Source: JACCZX01 sp963824935 | Lineage (GTDB): Bacteria; Pseudomonadota; Gammaproteobacteria; Burkholderiales; Burkholderiaceae_F | Assembly: GCA_963824935.1 (NCBI GenBank) | Contig: CAWGRF010000024.1 | Span: 269,649-333,648, forward strand | Direction of reading: 5' to 3' | Length of the DNA: 64,000 nucleotides | In this document: in pieces, positions 31,601-43,625 of the stretch | Position numbering within the stretch: position 1 is the stretch's first letter | Layout of the letters: each line of letters opens with the position of its first letter | The notes under the pieces: generated by a model | The model's input: only the letters and a program-made list of their open reading frames with translations | Told to the model about the DNA's origin: nothing | The model's database searches: none | Made by a program: the position numbers and the translations under genes

Positions 31601-34499
31601 TTCGCTCGAAGGATTCCATTCAAGCAACCGACGGTGCGATATCAGCATCCGCCAGAGCGTGCGCGAGATCGCATCAAGGCAGTAGAACGCCTCGTAAGGT
31701 AGCCAGGCGAGCGTCAATAGTGCTTGTAGGAACTGCGCGCGTGCAGTGGTTGCAACGGCAACCAGATGTTGGTCCCACGGCGCTTCGGGTGGCTTGCGGA
31801 CAAGATCGGTCAATGCCGCTGTGACGGCGGGTAGCAGCAAGACCGCAAGCACCGCCATCGTCCACCATGCCGGGCCGGGCAGGGCGCCCCAGCCGAGCAG
31901 CAGCAACAGCAGCAGCGCGGCGGGCACCAGGCTGCGCCGCAGGTTATCGAACACCTTCCACTGCGACAGCAGCGACAGCGGGTTGCGGACCCTGCGGCCA
32001 TCGACGGTGGGAACGCGCCGGCGCAGCCAACCGGTCAGTTGCCAGTCGCCGCGTATCCAACGATGACGCCGTGCTACATCGGCGCTGTAGCGCGGCGGAA
32101 ACTGTTCGTACAACTCGATGTCGCTTAGCAATCCGGAGCGTGCGTAGCAGCCTTCGAGCAGGTCATGGCTCAGGATGCGGTTATCTGGAAAGCGATCGGC
32201 AAGGGCCGCTTCGAACGCGTCGACGTCGTAGATGCCTTTGCCAATAAACGAGCCTTCACCGAATACGTCCTGATACACATCGGATACCGCGCGCGTATAC
32301 GGGTCGAGGCCTGGTTCGCCGGCGGTAAGCCGGGCGTAATGCGAGCGGCGAGTGCTCGGCAGGCTTGCGGCCACGCGCGGCTGAAGAATGCTGTAGCCCG
32401 CGGTGACAGTGCGCCGCTGCGAGTCTGCGGCAGGCGGACCGAAACGTGGCCGATTCAACGGATGCACCATCGTGCCAACCAATTGCCGCGCGCTATCACG
32501 GGGCAACTGCGTGTCGGTATCGAGTGTGATCACGTATCGCACCTGCGATAGCACTTGGGTCGCGCCGACGATCAACGAAAATCTGTCGCGCGCGTTACTG
32601 CGCAGCAGCGCGTTCAGATCCCCCAGCTTGCCGCGCTTGCGCTCGTAGCCCATCCATGCGCGTTGCCTTGGATTCCAGCGGCGCGGACGATGCAACAAAT
32701 AGAACGGATCTCCGCCTGCGCTCTGGTCACCCTCAGCTGCGTCATCGGTGCGGCGATACTTCTGGTTCAGTTCATTGATGCGGGTCTGCGCCAGTTGCAG
32801 CAGCGGCGCATCAGTAGGCAACGTCTGCTCCGCCGCATCGGGAAAGTCGGTCAACAGCGCAAAGTGCAGATACGGGTCGCGATTCGCAAGGAAGCGAACC
32901 TCGAGCGCCTCGATCAGCGTTTCGACGTTGCCGGCGTCGGTGAGCATCGTCGGAATGACCACCAGCGTGCGCGCATGCGCCTCGATGCCGCCGGCGGTGT
33001 CCATGCGCGGCAACGGACGCGCAGTCGCCAGCAAGCGTGGCAAACCAGTTGACGAGCGCCACGGCGAACTGACTCGTCGCCAGCAGCGAAAGTACGAGTG
33101 TGATCGTCAGTACGACGACTGACACATTGCCGCGATACGCGTGCGCTACGAGGCCTGCCGTTAGGCTGCCCGTGATGACGGCGATCGCACCGAGATAAAT
33201 CGCAAGCGGATGCTCGTGCCCGACCCTGCTCAGTGATTCAAGCGCCGAGCGCTTGACCCCAACCGCCTGCTCGAGCGCCGGCAGCCCTTCGTCGATCAGG
33301 TAGTAACCGACATGCGCAGCGCGCTGGTCAACCGATGCCGCTGCGCCTGCTTCGTCAGGGCTGCCGCTGGCGCCGGCACGCGCCAACTGGATCGCCTTGC
33401 TCGCAACCTCGGGCTCCGTCGATCCGCTGCGCTTGGCGATACGTTCGGTCGCATGACGATAACGGTCACGTGTTGCGAAATCCATTGCAGCGTGGACGCC
33501 GGCGGGGTCATCGCGCAGAATCTGCTCGACCACACTCATCTGTTCGACGAACTCGCGCCAGTCAATGGCGCTCAGCAATCGCAGGCTGCCGATGCTGTTG
33601 CTGATTGAAACCTGGTGCGCCGCCTGCACTTGTGCCTCGCGCTGCACCAGTTGTTCGATCGTCAGATGCGATTCAGCGAGCTGCTGCTCGATCCATGTGA
33701 GCGCCAGAGCGAGCGCCGGACTCTGGCCCTGCAAGCGGCGCGTCAGTTCTGCTACGAACGCGCTCCCCATCGGCGGCGTCGAGCGCGCCATGTCCGCGAT
33801 CACGAGGATCAGGCTCTTCGGATCGCTCTCGGCCATTTCCATCATCTGGTCGGCCCAGACGTTGGCGAGATCGCGCTCCGCGAGCGCGGCCGCCATACTT
33901 ACGCCGACCCGGCGCAGGTTTTCGATCAGTGCCAACCGCAACATGATCGGGATCGCCCACAGCTCGCCGAGCTTCAGCGGCGTCACACTCTGATAGGCAG
34001 CCACGAAACCACTCAGGCGCTGCGCATCGACCAGGCCGTCGCCGTGCGAAATCGTTTCGAGCGCGATGTCGTATACGCGCGGCAACCCCGCGGATGGCCC
34101 GCTCGCCAGGCGTGGCAACTCGCGGCTGTAGCCGCGCGGCAGATGCCTCTTTGCAGTGGCAACCTGTTCTTCGATTAGATGGAAGTTGTCGACCAGCCAT
34201 TCACCGGCCGGAGTGATGCGCTGATTGGCCGACAAGGACGCAGTCAGCAGATTGCACACTTCGACCAATGCAGTTTCGTTGTCGGCCAGTCGCGTCAGCA
34301 GTAGATCGCGTGTGTGGCGCGGCGTCACCTTGTGCGCGCTGGCGAGCGTCTTGCCGTATTGCTGCATCTGATCGGCGCTGAGCAGCTCCGATCGGAGCGG
34401 AGCTTCCTCGCGCGACGACGCGAGCGACAAGCCGCTGGTGGAGAAAGGCGTCTTAAACTGGGTCAGATGCCCGAGGATGGAAGCGCTGCTCGTCCTCAA
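25664..34499 (-). CDS. ndvB: cyclic beta-1,2-glucan synthase (NdvB/ChvB-like), four frameshifts
   Basis: Very large inner-membrane enzyme that makes cyclic beta-1,2-glucan from UDP-glucose. In order: an N-terminal region with GEWLVDNFHLIEEQ, membrane helices, a glycosyltransferase domain (LDTDTQLPRDSARQ and RRHRWIRGDWQ), further helices, a glucoamylase-like domain (FSGSMFEYL-type segment), beta-sandwich repeats and a C-terminal GH94 domain with the catalytic Asp in GSGDWNDGMN that controls ring size by phosphorolysis. The frame shifts near 33030, 27635, 25832 and 25733; removing one base at each gives 2944 codons, typical of the family, and the true C-terminus at 25664. The only start-type codon after the upstream stop is TTG 34499. 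Confidence 0.9.
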
Positions 34500-34600
34500 T
34501 TACAACGTCCTTCACCATGCACAATTCTGCGACATGGAGCGATCGACAAACTCTGGTACGTGATTGGGCAGAATAGCAAGTTCAGTTCCGATCGATCGAG

Positions 34601-35992
34601 ATGGCAATCCCCAGTTCAGATGCTTTCGTCTTTTTCGGCGCCACCGGCGATCTGGCTTACAAGAAGATCTTTCCGGCACTGCAGGCGATGATCCGGGCCG
34701 GCGAACTCGCGATGCCGATCATCGGCATCGCGCGCGCGGGATGGACACTCGACAAACTGTGCGATCGCGCCCGCGACTCGCTGCAGAAAAATGGTGGTCT
34801 CGACAAAGCCGCCTTTGCCAGGTTGTCAACGCAACTGCGCTATGTGGAGGGCGACTACAACGACCCCGCCACGTACGAGCGCCTTCGGCAAACGCTCAAC
34901 GGCGCGGAGCGCCCGCTGCACTATCTGGCGATTCCCCCCAGTATGTTCGCAACCGTCGTGCAGGGTCTGGCCAGGGCTGGCTGTGCCGAGAATGCGCGCG
35001 TCATCGTCGAGAAGCCATTTGGACGAGATCTCGCGTCGGCGCGGGCGTTGAACCGCACGCTGCACGAAGTCTTTCCGGAATCGGCGGTGTTTCGCATCGA
35101 CCACTATCTTGGCAAGGAGGCGGTGCAGAATTTGCTGTATTTCCGTTTCGCAAACTCGTTTCTCGAGCCGGTCTGGAATCGCAACTACATCAACAACGTG
35201 CAGATCACGATGGCGGAGAATTTTGGCGTGCAGGGCCGCGGCAGCTTCTACGAGGAAGTGGGTGCGATCCGCGATGTAGTGCAAAACCATCTGCTGCAGG
35301 TGATTGCTTTGCTGGCAATGGACGCGCCGGTAGGGCGCGATCCCGAATCCACGCGTGCCGAAAAGCTGCGGCTGTTTCGTGCGATGCAGCCGTTGGACCC
35401 GAAGCACGTGGTGCGCGGCCAGTTTCGAGGCTACCGCAATGAGGCGGGGGTGGCGCCCGATTCGCATGTCGAGACATTCGTTGCGTTGCGGCTGTGCATC
35501 GACACCTGGCGCTGGGCCGGCGTGCCGTTCTACATCCGCTCCGGCAAGCGCCTGCCGGTTACCGCGACCGAGGTCATGGTCGATCTGAAGTGCCCGCCGC
35601 TTGCGATCTTCGACGACATCACAGCGGCGCAATCGAATTATTTCCGCTTCCGCCTGAGCCCCGAGGTCGTGATCTCCGTGGGCGCTCGAGTCAAGCGTGC
35701 AGGCGATGAAATGCTGGGCGAGCCGGTTGAGCTCGTCGCGCGTCGTTCACCGGCGAGCGAGGACTTGCCGTACGAACGGCTGCTCGGTGACGCGATTCGT
35801 GGCGACACCTCGCTTTTCACGCGCGACGACGCCGTTGAAGCGGCATGGCGTGTTGTGGAGCCGATTCTCGGAAACGCGACACCGCTAGCTGAGTATGAAC
35901 CGGACACATGGGGTCCTGCGAGCGCCGCGGCCGTGGTGGCCGGTGCAGAAGGATGGCACGATCCGAAACGCGAGGAACCCGTTCCGTGCTAA
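34601..35992 (+). CDS. zwf: glucose-6-phosphate 1-dehydrogenase
   Basis: Oxidises glucose 6-phosphate to 6-phosphogluconolactone, making NADPH. The 463-residue protein has the N-terminal nucleotide-binding GATGDLAYKKIFPAL (GxxGDLA), the active-site motif FRIDHYLGKEAVQN, and FYIRSGKRLP of the substrate pocket. Length is slightly short of the usual 480-500 but the ends look complete. It is divergent from ndvB (about 100 bp between starts) and followed by tal and pgi, so these three plus-strand genes look like one transcription unit. Confidence 0.95.
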   Translation: MAIPSSDAFVFFGATGDLAYKKIFPALQAMIRAGELAMPIIGIARAGWTLDKLCDRARDSLQKNGGLDKAAFARLSTQLRYVEGDYNDPATYERLRQTLNGAERPLHYLAIPPSMFATVVQGLARAGCAENARVIVEKPFGRDLASARALNRTLHEVFPESAVFRIDHYLGKEAVQNLLYFRFANSFLEPVWNRNYINNVQITMAENFGVQGRGSFYEEVGAIRDVVQNHLLQVIALLAMDAPVGRDPESTRAEKLRLFRAMQPLDPKHVVRGQFRGYRNEAGVAPDSHVETFVALRLCIDTWRWAGVPFYIRSGKRLPVTATEVMVDLKCPPLAIFDDITAAQSNYFRFRLSPEVVISVGARVKRAGDEMLGEPVELVARRSPASEDLPYERLLGDAIRGDTSLFTRDDAVEAAWRVVEPILGNATPLAEYEPDTWGPASAAAVVAGAEGWHDPKREEPVPC

Positions 35993-36011
35993 AGATCAAA
36001 CTGGAGCAAGC

Positions 36012-37110
36012 ATGAACAACACACACCGCCTGCACGACCTCGGCCAGAGTCTGTGGCTGGACAACATCTCACGCAAGATGCTCGACGACGGCACCTTGCG
36101 ACGCTACATCGACGAGTTCTCGGTGACCGGGTTGACGTCGAATCCCACCATCTTCGATGAGGCAATCGGCGCGAGCGTCGCGTACGACGACGGCATTCGC
36201 GAGAAGGCCCAAGCCGGCAAATCCGGAGAAGCACTGTTCATCGAGCTCGCGCTGGAAGACCTGCGGCGCGCTGCCGATATGTTCCGGCCGATCTTCGATG
36301 CCACCCGTCGAGTCGATGGCTGGGTGTCGATGGAGTTATCGCCGCTGCTGGCCGCTGACACGGCGGGCAGCATCGAGGCTGCGGCTCGCATCTATCGGCA
36401 GGCGGACCGCCCGAATCTGTTCGTCAAGATTCCGGGCACACCCGAGGGCGTGCCCGCGATCGAGGAATCGATCTTCAATGGTGTGCCGATCAACGTCACG
36501 TTGCTGTTTTCGCGCACGCAGTATCTCGCCTCCGCCGAGGCGTATCTGCGCGGGATCGAGCGGCGCATCGCCGCCGGTCTCGATTCGAGAGTCGGCTCGG
36601 TGGCATCGCTGTTTGTCAGCCGCTGGGATAAAGCCGTCAGCGACAAAGTATCAGCCGATCTGCGCAACCGGCTCGGCATCGCGGTCGCGCAACAGACATA
36701 TCGCGCGTACCGCGAGCTGCTGGCGTCGCCGCGCTGGCGCAAGCTTGCGGTCGCAGGTGCGCAGCCGCAGCGCCTGCTTTGGGGCAGCACCGGGACGAAG
36801 GATCCGCAGGCGTCAGATACGTTGTATGTCGAGGCATTAGCGGCGCCCGACACGATCAACACAATCCCCGAGAAGACACTGCGCGCCTTTGCCGAGCACG
36901 GCCAGCTTCGCGGTGTGATGGCCGAAGATGGCGGCGACGCTGAAGCCGTGCTCGGGAGCTTTCAAGCGGGCCGGCGTCGATGTCGATGCGCTGGCAACGC
37001 AATTGCAGAAAGACGGCGCGCAAGCATTCGTGAAGTCATGGAAGGCGTTGCTGCAGCGTATCGCCGACAAGAGCGAAGCGCTCGCCGACGCTGGCGTGCG
37101 CAATGGCTAA
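36012..37110 (+). CDS. tal: transaldolase, one frameshift
   Basis: Transfers a three-carbon dihydroxyacetone unit between sugar phosphates. The N-terminus (HDLGQSLWLDNISRKML) and SVTGLTSNPTIFDEAI are typical of the long Tal type found fused or linked to pgi in some bacteria. NLFVKIPGTPEGVPAIEE holds the Schiff-base Lys region (VKIPGT). The frame shifts near 36957; removing one G restores GAFKRAGVDVDALATQLQKDG and gives 365 residues ending at 37110. It lies 19 bp after zwf and 9 bp before pgi. Confidence 0.9.
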
Positions 37111-37119
37111 GCGCCGGAC

Positions 37120-38775
<1,656 letters not shown>

Positions 38776-38785
38776 CAATTCGGCG

Positions 38786-39488
38786 CTATCCAGCAAGCGA
38801 CGCCAGCAGCACAGACTCGACGAGTACATCGACACCAGCCGCGGGTTGGATCGCAGCCGCGGGCAGCTGCTCGCCTGCGCGCCAGCGCTTGACTGCGTCG
38901 CGCTTGGACTCGCCTGCCACCAGGAACAGCACCTCGCGCGCCCGGCTGAGTCGTGCTGCGCTGAGCGATACGCGCTGCGGCGGGGGCTTGGGGGCGTCGA
39001 ACACCGCGAGCACGTCGGGAGAATCGGGCGCGGCGCCCCAGTCGTGCATCGGAAAAAGACTGGCGGTGTGGCCGTCTTCGCCGAGCCCAAGCAACACGAG
39101 ATCGAACTCGCCGACGCTCGGAAAGCGTCTTTCCGTACGCGAGTGCAGCCGCTCTTTGCACCGAGTTCGGCGGGAATTGTGTGCACTTGATCACGCGGAA
39201 TCGGCACGTGTTCGAGCCAGATGTCGGCCGCCATCTTGCTATTGCGCTCGGCGTTGTCGGCGGGCAGACAGCGTTCGTCGCCGAAGTACACGTGCCAGCA
39301 TGACCAGTCGGTGGTTGCTGTGCGGAGCCTTCGATACACGCCACGCGGTGTGTTGCCGCCGGAAAGAACGATCAGAAACTCACGGCGCAACTCGATCGCG
39401 CGCGTAGCGGCATCGAGGATGCGCCCACACGCGGCGCGCTGCAGCGCTTCAACGTCCGCAACGCCGAGCCAACGCACCAGGTGCTCAT
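38786..39488 (-). CDS. pgl: 6-phosphogluconolactonase, at least two frameshifts
   Basis: Hydrolyses 6-phosphogluconolactone, the step after zwf. Recognisable pieces are VLSGGNTPRGVYRRL, HVYFGDERCLPADNAERNS, TIPAELGAK, then ALAYGKTLSERR and EFDLVLLGLGEDGHTASLFP, all family motifs. The frame changes near 39160 and 39115; removing one base at each gives about 229 residues from GTG 39477. An ATG at 39488 overlaps the gnd stop (ATGA) and would be the natural coupled start but needs one more base change to be in frame, so the start is uncertain. It probably forms an operon with gnd. Confidence 0.85.
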
Positions 39489-40390
39489 CCTTTCTTGATC
39501 TCGTGCCCACCGAACTGATAGCGCATCGCCGAAAGCAGTTTGTCGGAGAAGGAGTCCGCATCGCGCGAAGCGAGACGCGCCAGCAGCGCCAGCGTGATCA
39601 CCGGCGCCGGAACGTTTAGATCGATCGCTTCTGCTACGGTCCAGCGACCTTCGCCGGAATCGGGTACGTACGGCGCGATGCCATCGAGAGTGGGGTTTTC
39701 CTTCAGCGCGACCGAGGTCAGTTCGAGCAGCCACGAACGCACCACGCTGCCATGGCGCCAGATCTCGGCGATCTGGTGCAGATCGAGTGCGAATTCCGAT
39801 TTGTGCTGCATGATCGAAAAGCCTTCTGCATACGCCTGCATCAGGCCGTATTCGATGCCGTTGTGAATCATCTTCGTAAAGTGGCCCGCGCCGACCGGGC
39901 CAACGCGACCCCAGCCTCGATCGCGTGCCGGCGCCAGCGTTTCAAAGATCGGCCGCAGCCTTTCGATCACGGGCTCGTCGCCGCCGACCATCATGCTGTA
40001 GCCCTCGGCGAGCCCCCACACACCGCCGCTGGTGCCGCAGTCGACGTAGTGAATCCGCTTGTCGGCGAGAAGCGTTGCACGACGCTGCGTGTCTTTGTAG
40101 TTGGAATTGCCGCCGTCGATGACGGTGTCGCCTGCTGCCAGCAGCGGCAGCAGCGCATCAATGGTCTCCTCAGTCGCGGCACCTGCGGGGACCATCAGCC
40201 AAACGATGCGCGGCGGCTCGAGCTTGGCCACTAGAGCGTCGATCGCATCAGCGGTGTCTGCTCCAAATTGCTCGACGCGTCTGCGGTGCTCCACGTGCCG
40301 AGCAAAGCCGATCACGCGATGCCCGCCGCGCACCAGCCGCTGCGTCATGTTGGCGCCCATGCGTCCCAGTCCGATCATGCCAAGTTCCAT
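39485..40390 (-). CDS. gnd: 6-phosphogluconate dehydrogenase, short form (decarboxylating)
   Basis: Oxidatively decarboxylates 6-phosphogluconate to ribulose 5-phosphate. The N-terminal Rossmann motif GMIGLGRMGANM and the catalytic region VDCGTSGGVWGLAEGYSMMVGG plus HFTKMIHNGIEYGLMQAYAEG (Lys and Asn-His of the active site) are clear. At 301 residues it is the short, YqeC/GndA-like form, about two thirds the length of the classical enzyme; such forms often prefer NAD. It is intact, and pgl begins in its stop codon. Confidence 0.92.
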   Translation of the reverse strand: MELGMIGLGRMGANMTQRLVRGGHRVIGFARHVEHRRRVEQFGADTADAIDALVAKLEPPRIVWLMVPAGAATEETIDALLPLLAAGDTVIDGGNSNYKDTQRRATLLADKRIHYVDCGTSGGVWGLAEGYSMMVGGDEPVIERLRPIFETLAPARDRGWGRVGPVGAGHFTKMIHNGIEYGLMQAYAEGFSIMQHKSEFALDLHQIAEIWRHGSVVRSWLLELTSVALKENPTLDGIAPYVPDSGEGRWTVAEAIDLNVPAPVITLALLARLASRDADSFSDKLLSAMRYQFGGHEIKKG

Positions 40391-40499
40391 CAGAAGCCAT
40401 CTCCAAAACTACTGCGCGACCCGATCTTGCCACTGCGGTGCTCGCCGTAACTCTCGTACGTGTGCTGAATTGTTGCGCCCCCGGTCGCTGCACGCCCGC

Positions 40500-40547
40500 C
40501 CCCCGCGGGGGCACGCGATGAGCTTGGGGCGGCCCGGCGCTCATCGC
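40500..40547. repeat. GC palindrome and hairpin in the gnd upstream region
   Basis: Between gnd (-) and the flavoprotein (-) lies a 12-bp perfect palindrome CCCCCGCGGGGG (40500-40511), followed 3 bp later by a hairpin with 9-bp arms GCGATGAGC (40515-40523) and GCTCATCGC (40539-40547) around a 15-base GC-rich loop. No T run follows, so it is not a classical terminator. It resembles REP-type repeat units of GC-rich betaproteobacteria but no second copy was found in the window. Confidence 0.6.
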
Positions 40548-40601
40548 TCCGCGCGGCAACCTCGGGCCGCTCGCTACGTTTTCGAGATGACTTCTCACGC
40601 G

Positions 40602-42122
40602 TCACCAAGCCAGCCAGCGCCGCAATAACGATCGAATCGTCGGCGTCAGACGCGTGCGGTTGTAGGCGTCCGCAGCCATTCTGATCGCGTCGGCTTGCGT
40701 CGGATATGCGTGGATCACGCGCGCCAGAGTGCGCAGGCCGATCCCGGCGACCATCGCCAGCGTGACCTCGTTGATCATGTCGCCTGCATGACGCCCGACG
40801 ATCGTCGCGCCGAGAATGCGGTCAGTCCGTTCCTTGACGTGGATTTTCACGAAGCCAGTCTCCTCGGTGTCGGTGATTGCGCGGTCCACATCGTGCATCG
40901 GCACCGTGAACGTCTTGACCGGAATGTCGCGGTCACGCGCCTGCCGCACGTAAAGGCCGACGTGAGCAATTTCCGGATCGGTGTAGGTGCACCAGGGGAT
41001 TGTTAGCGCGCTCAGCCTTTCGTGGCCGGGGAACAGGGCGTTGCGCACGACGATGCGTGCAGACGCGTCGGCGGTATGAGTGAACTTGTGCTCTAGGCAA
41101 GCGTCGCCGGCAGCATAGATGCGCGGATTGCTGGTCTGCAGGAAATCATTGACTCGAATACCGGTGTCAGCCTCGCACTCGACTCCCGCAGCTTGCAGAT
41201 TGAGACCTTCGACATTCGGCAGCCGGCCTGTGCCGGTCAGAATGGCGTCGACGGCGACGGTGCTTTTGTAGTCCTCGCTGACTAGATCGACGAGCTTGTG
41301 CCCGTTCTCTGTGCGGACACTTACCGCCTTGGTATTCAGCCGCACCTCGATACCGTCGCGCGCAAAAGCATCGGAAAGGAGCTGCGCGGCGTCGCGTTCT
41401 TCCTTCGGCAGGAACATCGGCCAGTCCTGCGCGATAGTGACCTGCGCGCCGAAGCGGCAGAAGGCTTGCGCCAGTTCGCAGCCGAGCGGACCACCACCGA
41501 TGACCAGCAGGCGGCGCGGCAACTCGGTCAGGTCGAACACGTTCTCGTTGGTCAGAAAGCCGGCCTCGACGAGGCCGGGGATCTCGGGCGTGTCAGGCCG
41601 CGCGCCGGTGGCGATCACCGCTTTCTCGAAACGTAGCTTCGTATCGTCCACCGCCAGCGTGTCGGCCGCGGTGAAACGCGCCTCGCCGAAAAACACATCG
41701 ACACCGGCGTCGATCAACCGGCGCACCGAATCGTTGCGACTGATGCGGGCGCGGATGCTGCGCATGCGCTGCATGATCGCGGCAAAGTCGACCCGAATAT
41801 CAGCCGGGATCAGCGCGCCATAGCGCTCGGCGGTGCGCATCTCGGCGTACAGGCGCGCAGTGCGAAGAATCGCTTTCGACGGCACGCAGCCGATGTTCAG
41901 ACAATCGCCGCCGAGCAATTCGCGCTCGATCAACGCGACCTTCGCGCCCAGTCCCGCCGCGCCATGAGCGGTGACCAGCCCGGCCGTCCCGGCGCCGACA
42001 ATCACCAGGTTGTACCGCTCCGCAGGCTTCGGATTGCGCCAGTCGGACGGGCGCACATTCGCCAGCCGCTCACGCTCGTATGCGTCGAGCGGGTGGAGTG
42101 CGGAGGGATCTTCACGCTGCAT
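40602..42122 (-). CDS. class I pyridine nucleotide-disulfide oxidoreductase (MerA-like)
   Basis: FAD- and NAD(P)H-dependent disulfide oxidoreductase of 506 residues. It has FAD-binding VIVGAGTAGLV, the redox-active pair GGDCLNIGCVPSK, a second GxGxxG-type loop (VIGGGPLGCELAQ), the GDACLEHKFTHTAD FAD contact, and a C-terminal HAYPTQAD in place of the standard HPTxxE. It lacks both the N-terminal HMA domain and the C-terminal vicinal Cys pair of mercuric reductase, so it is not MerA. Similar proteins often occur next to DedA/TVP38-type membrane proteins; none is present here. Its start overlaps the end of the glucoamylase-like gene, so they may be co-transcribed. Confidence 0.85.
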   Translation of the reverse strand: MQREDPSALHPLDAYERERLANVRPSDWRNPKPAERYNLVIVGAGTAGLVTAHGAAGLGAKVALIERELLGGDCLNIGCVPSKAILRTARLYAEMRTAERYGALIPADIRVDFAAIMQRMRSIRARISRNDSVRRLIDAGVDVFFGEARFTAADTLAVDDTKLRFEKAVIATGARPDTPEIPGLVEAGFLTNENVFDLTELPRRLLVIGGGPLGCELAQAFCRFGAQVTIAQDWPMFLPKEERDAAQLLSDAFARDGIEVRLNTKAVSVRTENGHKLVDLVSEDYKSTVAVDAILTGTGRLPNVEGLNLQAAGVECEADTGIRVNDFLQTSNPRIYAAGDACLEHKFTHTADASARIVVRNALFPGHERLSALTIPWCTYTDPEIAHVGLYVRQARDRDIPVKTFTVPMHDVDRAITDTEETGFVKIHVKERTDRILGATIVGRHAGDMINEVTLAMVAGIGLRTLARVIHAYPTQADAIRMAADAYNRTRLTPTIRSLLRRWLAW

Positions 42123-43417
42123 TAGCTAGCCAACCGCCGCGAAACCCGGCACGCCGCAAACCGGTGACCACATACGGACACGCTCGCATCAGGCGCCAGA
42201 TCAGTTGCGTGCGATAGTTTTCGATCATCATGGCTACGATGCCCTGGTCCAGCCCAAAATGACCGGGTGAAACCCAAGTACGCGCAGCGGCGCTGGCAAC
42301 ACTTGGATTGAAACTACTCGCGTACTGCTTCCCGGTTCGCATTTCGGGATAGCGGGAGGCCATGTGGTGCGCAGCGCTCAATGCGATCTCGGGTGCGAAG
42401 GGTAACGATGCCAACGCCGCCCATCCGGCAAGCGTTCCGTCGTCCGGTCCGTACGGCACACCGCGCGCGGCGTAACCGAACAGACGCCGTTGCTCGTTGC
42501 TGACGTTCGGGTCTTCGTCGCTCGGACCATCGCACGCCGTAAATCCCCAGCAGTTCTTGTCATAGGCAACGAAGCTGCGCGGGTTGCGTCGTGCGTACTC
42601 GCGCTGCACCTGAGTCGCGCGCCGGCTGTTCTCGAAATAGTCGCAGCGCTTTTCGCGCATGAAGCGATCCTGAATGTCCACGAAAGTCGATCCATGCGTG
42701 CGAGAACTGATGCACGAACAGCGGGCCAGCATAGAGATAGTCGTGACCGTACAGGTTCTCCCATTGGTACGTTGCCGTCCACGCGTGATAACAATCAGCG
42801 TCGAGCGCATGCGTCGGCGATCCGAGCGCCAGCACGTACAGCACGATGGCTTCGCTGTAGCCATCCCAGCAGTAGCTCAGGTATCCGCTTTCGGGCTTCC
42901 AGCCGTGGCTGATCGTAGGACGGTCATTTTGAGCCCAGTACCAGTCGATGCGTCGATACAGCGCATCGGCCAGGTCGCGCAGCTCGATTTCTTCGGGCGT
43001 GTTAGCTGTGAAGTACATCGCCGAGGTGAGCACACCGGCAATCAAGAGCGCAGTATCGATCATCGACAGCTCCGAACGCCAGACACGCGCGCCGGTGTGC
43101 ATATCGAGGAAGTGGTAGTAGAAGCCCTTGTAGCCGGTGGCCTCGGGTGCGCCGCTTTGATCGCTGCCGTGAAAGAAGCGGAGTACCGCGACGGTGCGGG
43201 CCACGGCGTCGGCGCGCGCCATCCAACCGCGCTCGACTGCGACCGGATATACCGATAACGCGAACCCGACCACCGCAATGCTGCATGGTGAGTTGGCGCG
43301 CGTCGTATCGGCGACCAGTCCGTTGGCCGGGTTCACCGCTTGCAGAAAGTAGCCAAACGCGGCGCGCTGCAGATCGTTGAGCAGCGCTTCGTCGGTCGAT
43401 ATAGATGCCTCAACCAC
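42112..43417 (-). CDS. glucoamylase-like (PF10091/GH144-type) protein, one frameshift
   Basis: Cytosolic or exported (alpha/alpha)6-barrel protein of the glucoamylase-like family that includes GH144 endo-beta-1,2-glucanases. Typical pieces are AAFGYFLQAVNPANGLVADTT at the start, RGWMARADAVARTVAVLRFF and GFYYHFLDMHTGAR, SELSMIDTALLIAG, the WDGYSEAIVLYVLALGSP motif, then AAHHMASRYPEMRTGKQYASSFNPS. The frame shifts near 42692; removing one T gives DFVDIQDRFMREK and 434 residues. No signal peptide is seen. The link to beta-1,2-glucan is an inference from family and from ndvB nearby; the substrate is untested. Confidence 0.82.
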
Positions 43418-43435
43418 GATTCACTAAGCGCGGCT

Positions 43436-43588
43436 TCAGCCTTGGCGCTTGAAAAATTGCACCTGGCGTTCGTGCTGCTTGGCCGCTTCGAGGGTTGGAA
43501 ACGTTCCGAGATTTCGTCGTTTGCCGGTCGCAGCGTTTTTCTTCCGTGAGTACAACCGGTACTGCCCACTCCTGAGCTTCCGAATCAT
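43436..43588 (-). CDS. 50-residue basic protein, missed by long-ORF calling
   Basis: A complete 50-residue reading frame starting MIRKLRSGQYRLYSRKKN and continuing to LGTFPTLEAAKQHERQVQFF. Similar basic proteins of about 55 residues with the pattern SGxYRLYSRK-N-TGKRRNLGTF---EAA--HE--VQ-FK recur, as I remember them, in many proteobacteria; I cannot name the family or its role. A GAGGTG ribosome-binding site lies 4 bases before the ATG. It occupies the gap between the glucoamylase-like gene and the small membrane protein. Confidence 0.75.
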   Translation of the reverse strand: MIRKLRSGQYRLYSRKKNAATGKRRNLGTFPTLEAAKQHERQVQFFKRQG

Positions 43589-43625
43589 TCGTCACCTCGC
43601 ATTCAATTTCGCGATCGATTCGGCA

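Noticed and set aside
40602..42122. Calling the flavoprotein mercuric reductase
   Set aside because: No HMA domain, no C-terminal vicinal Cys pair and no mer genes nearby.
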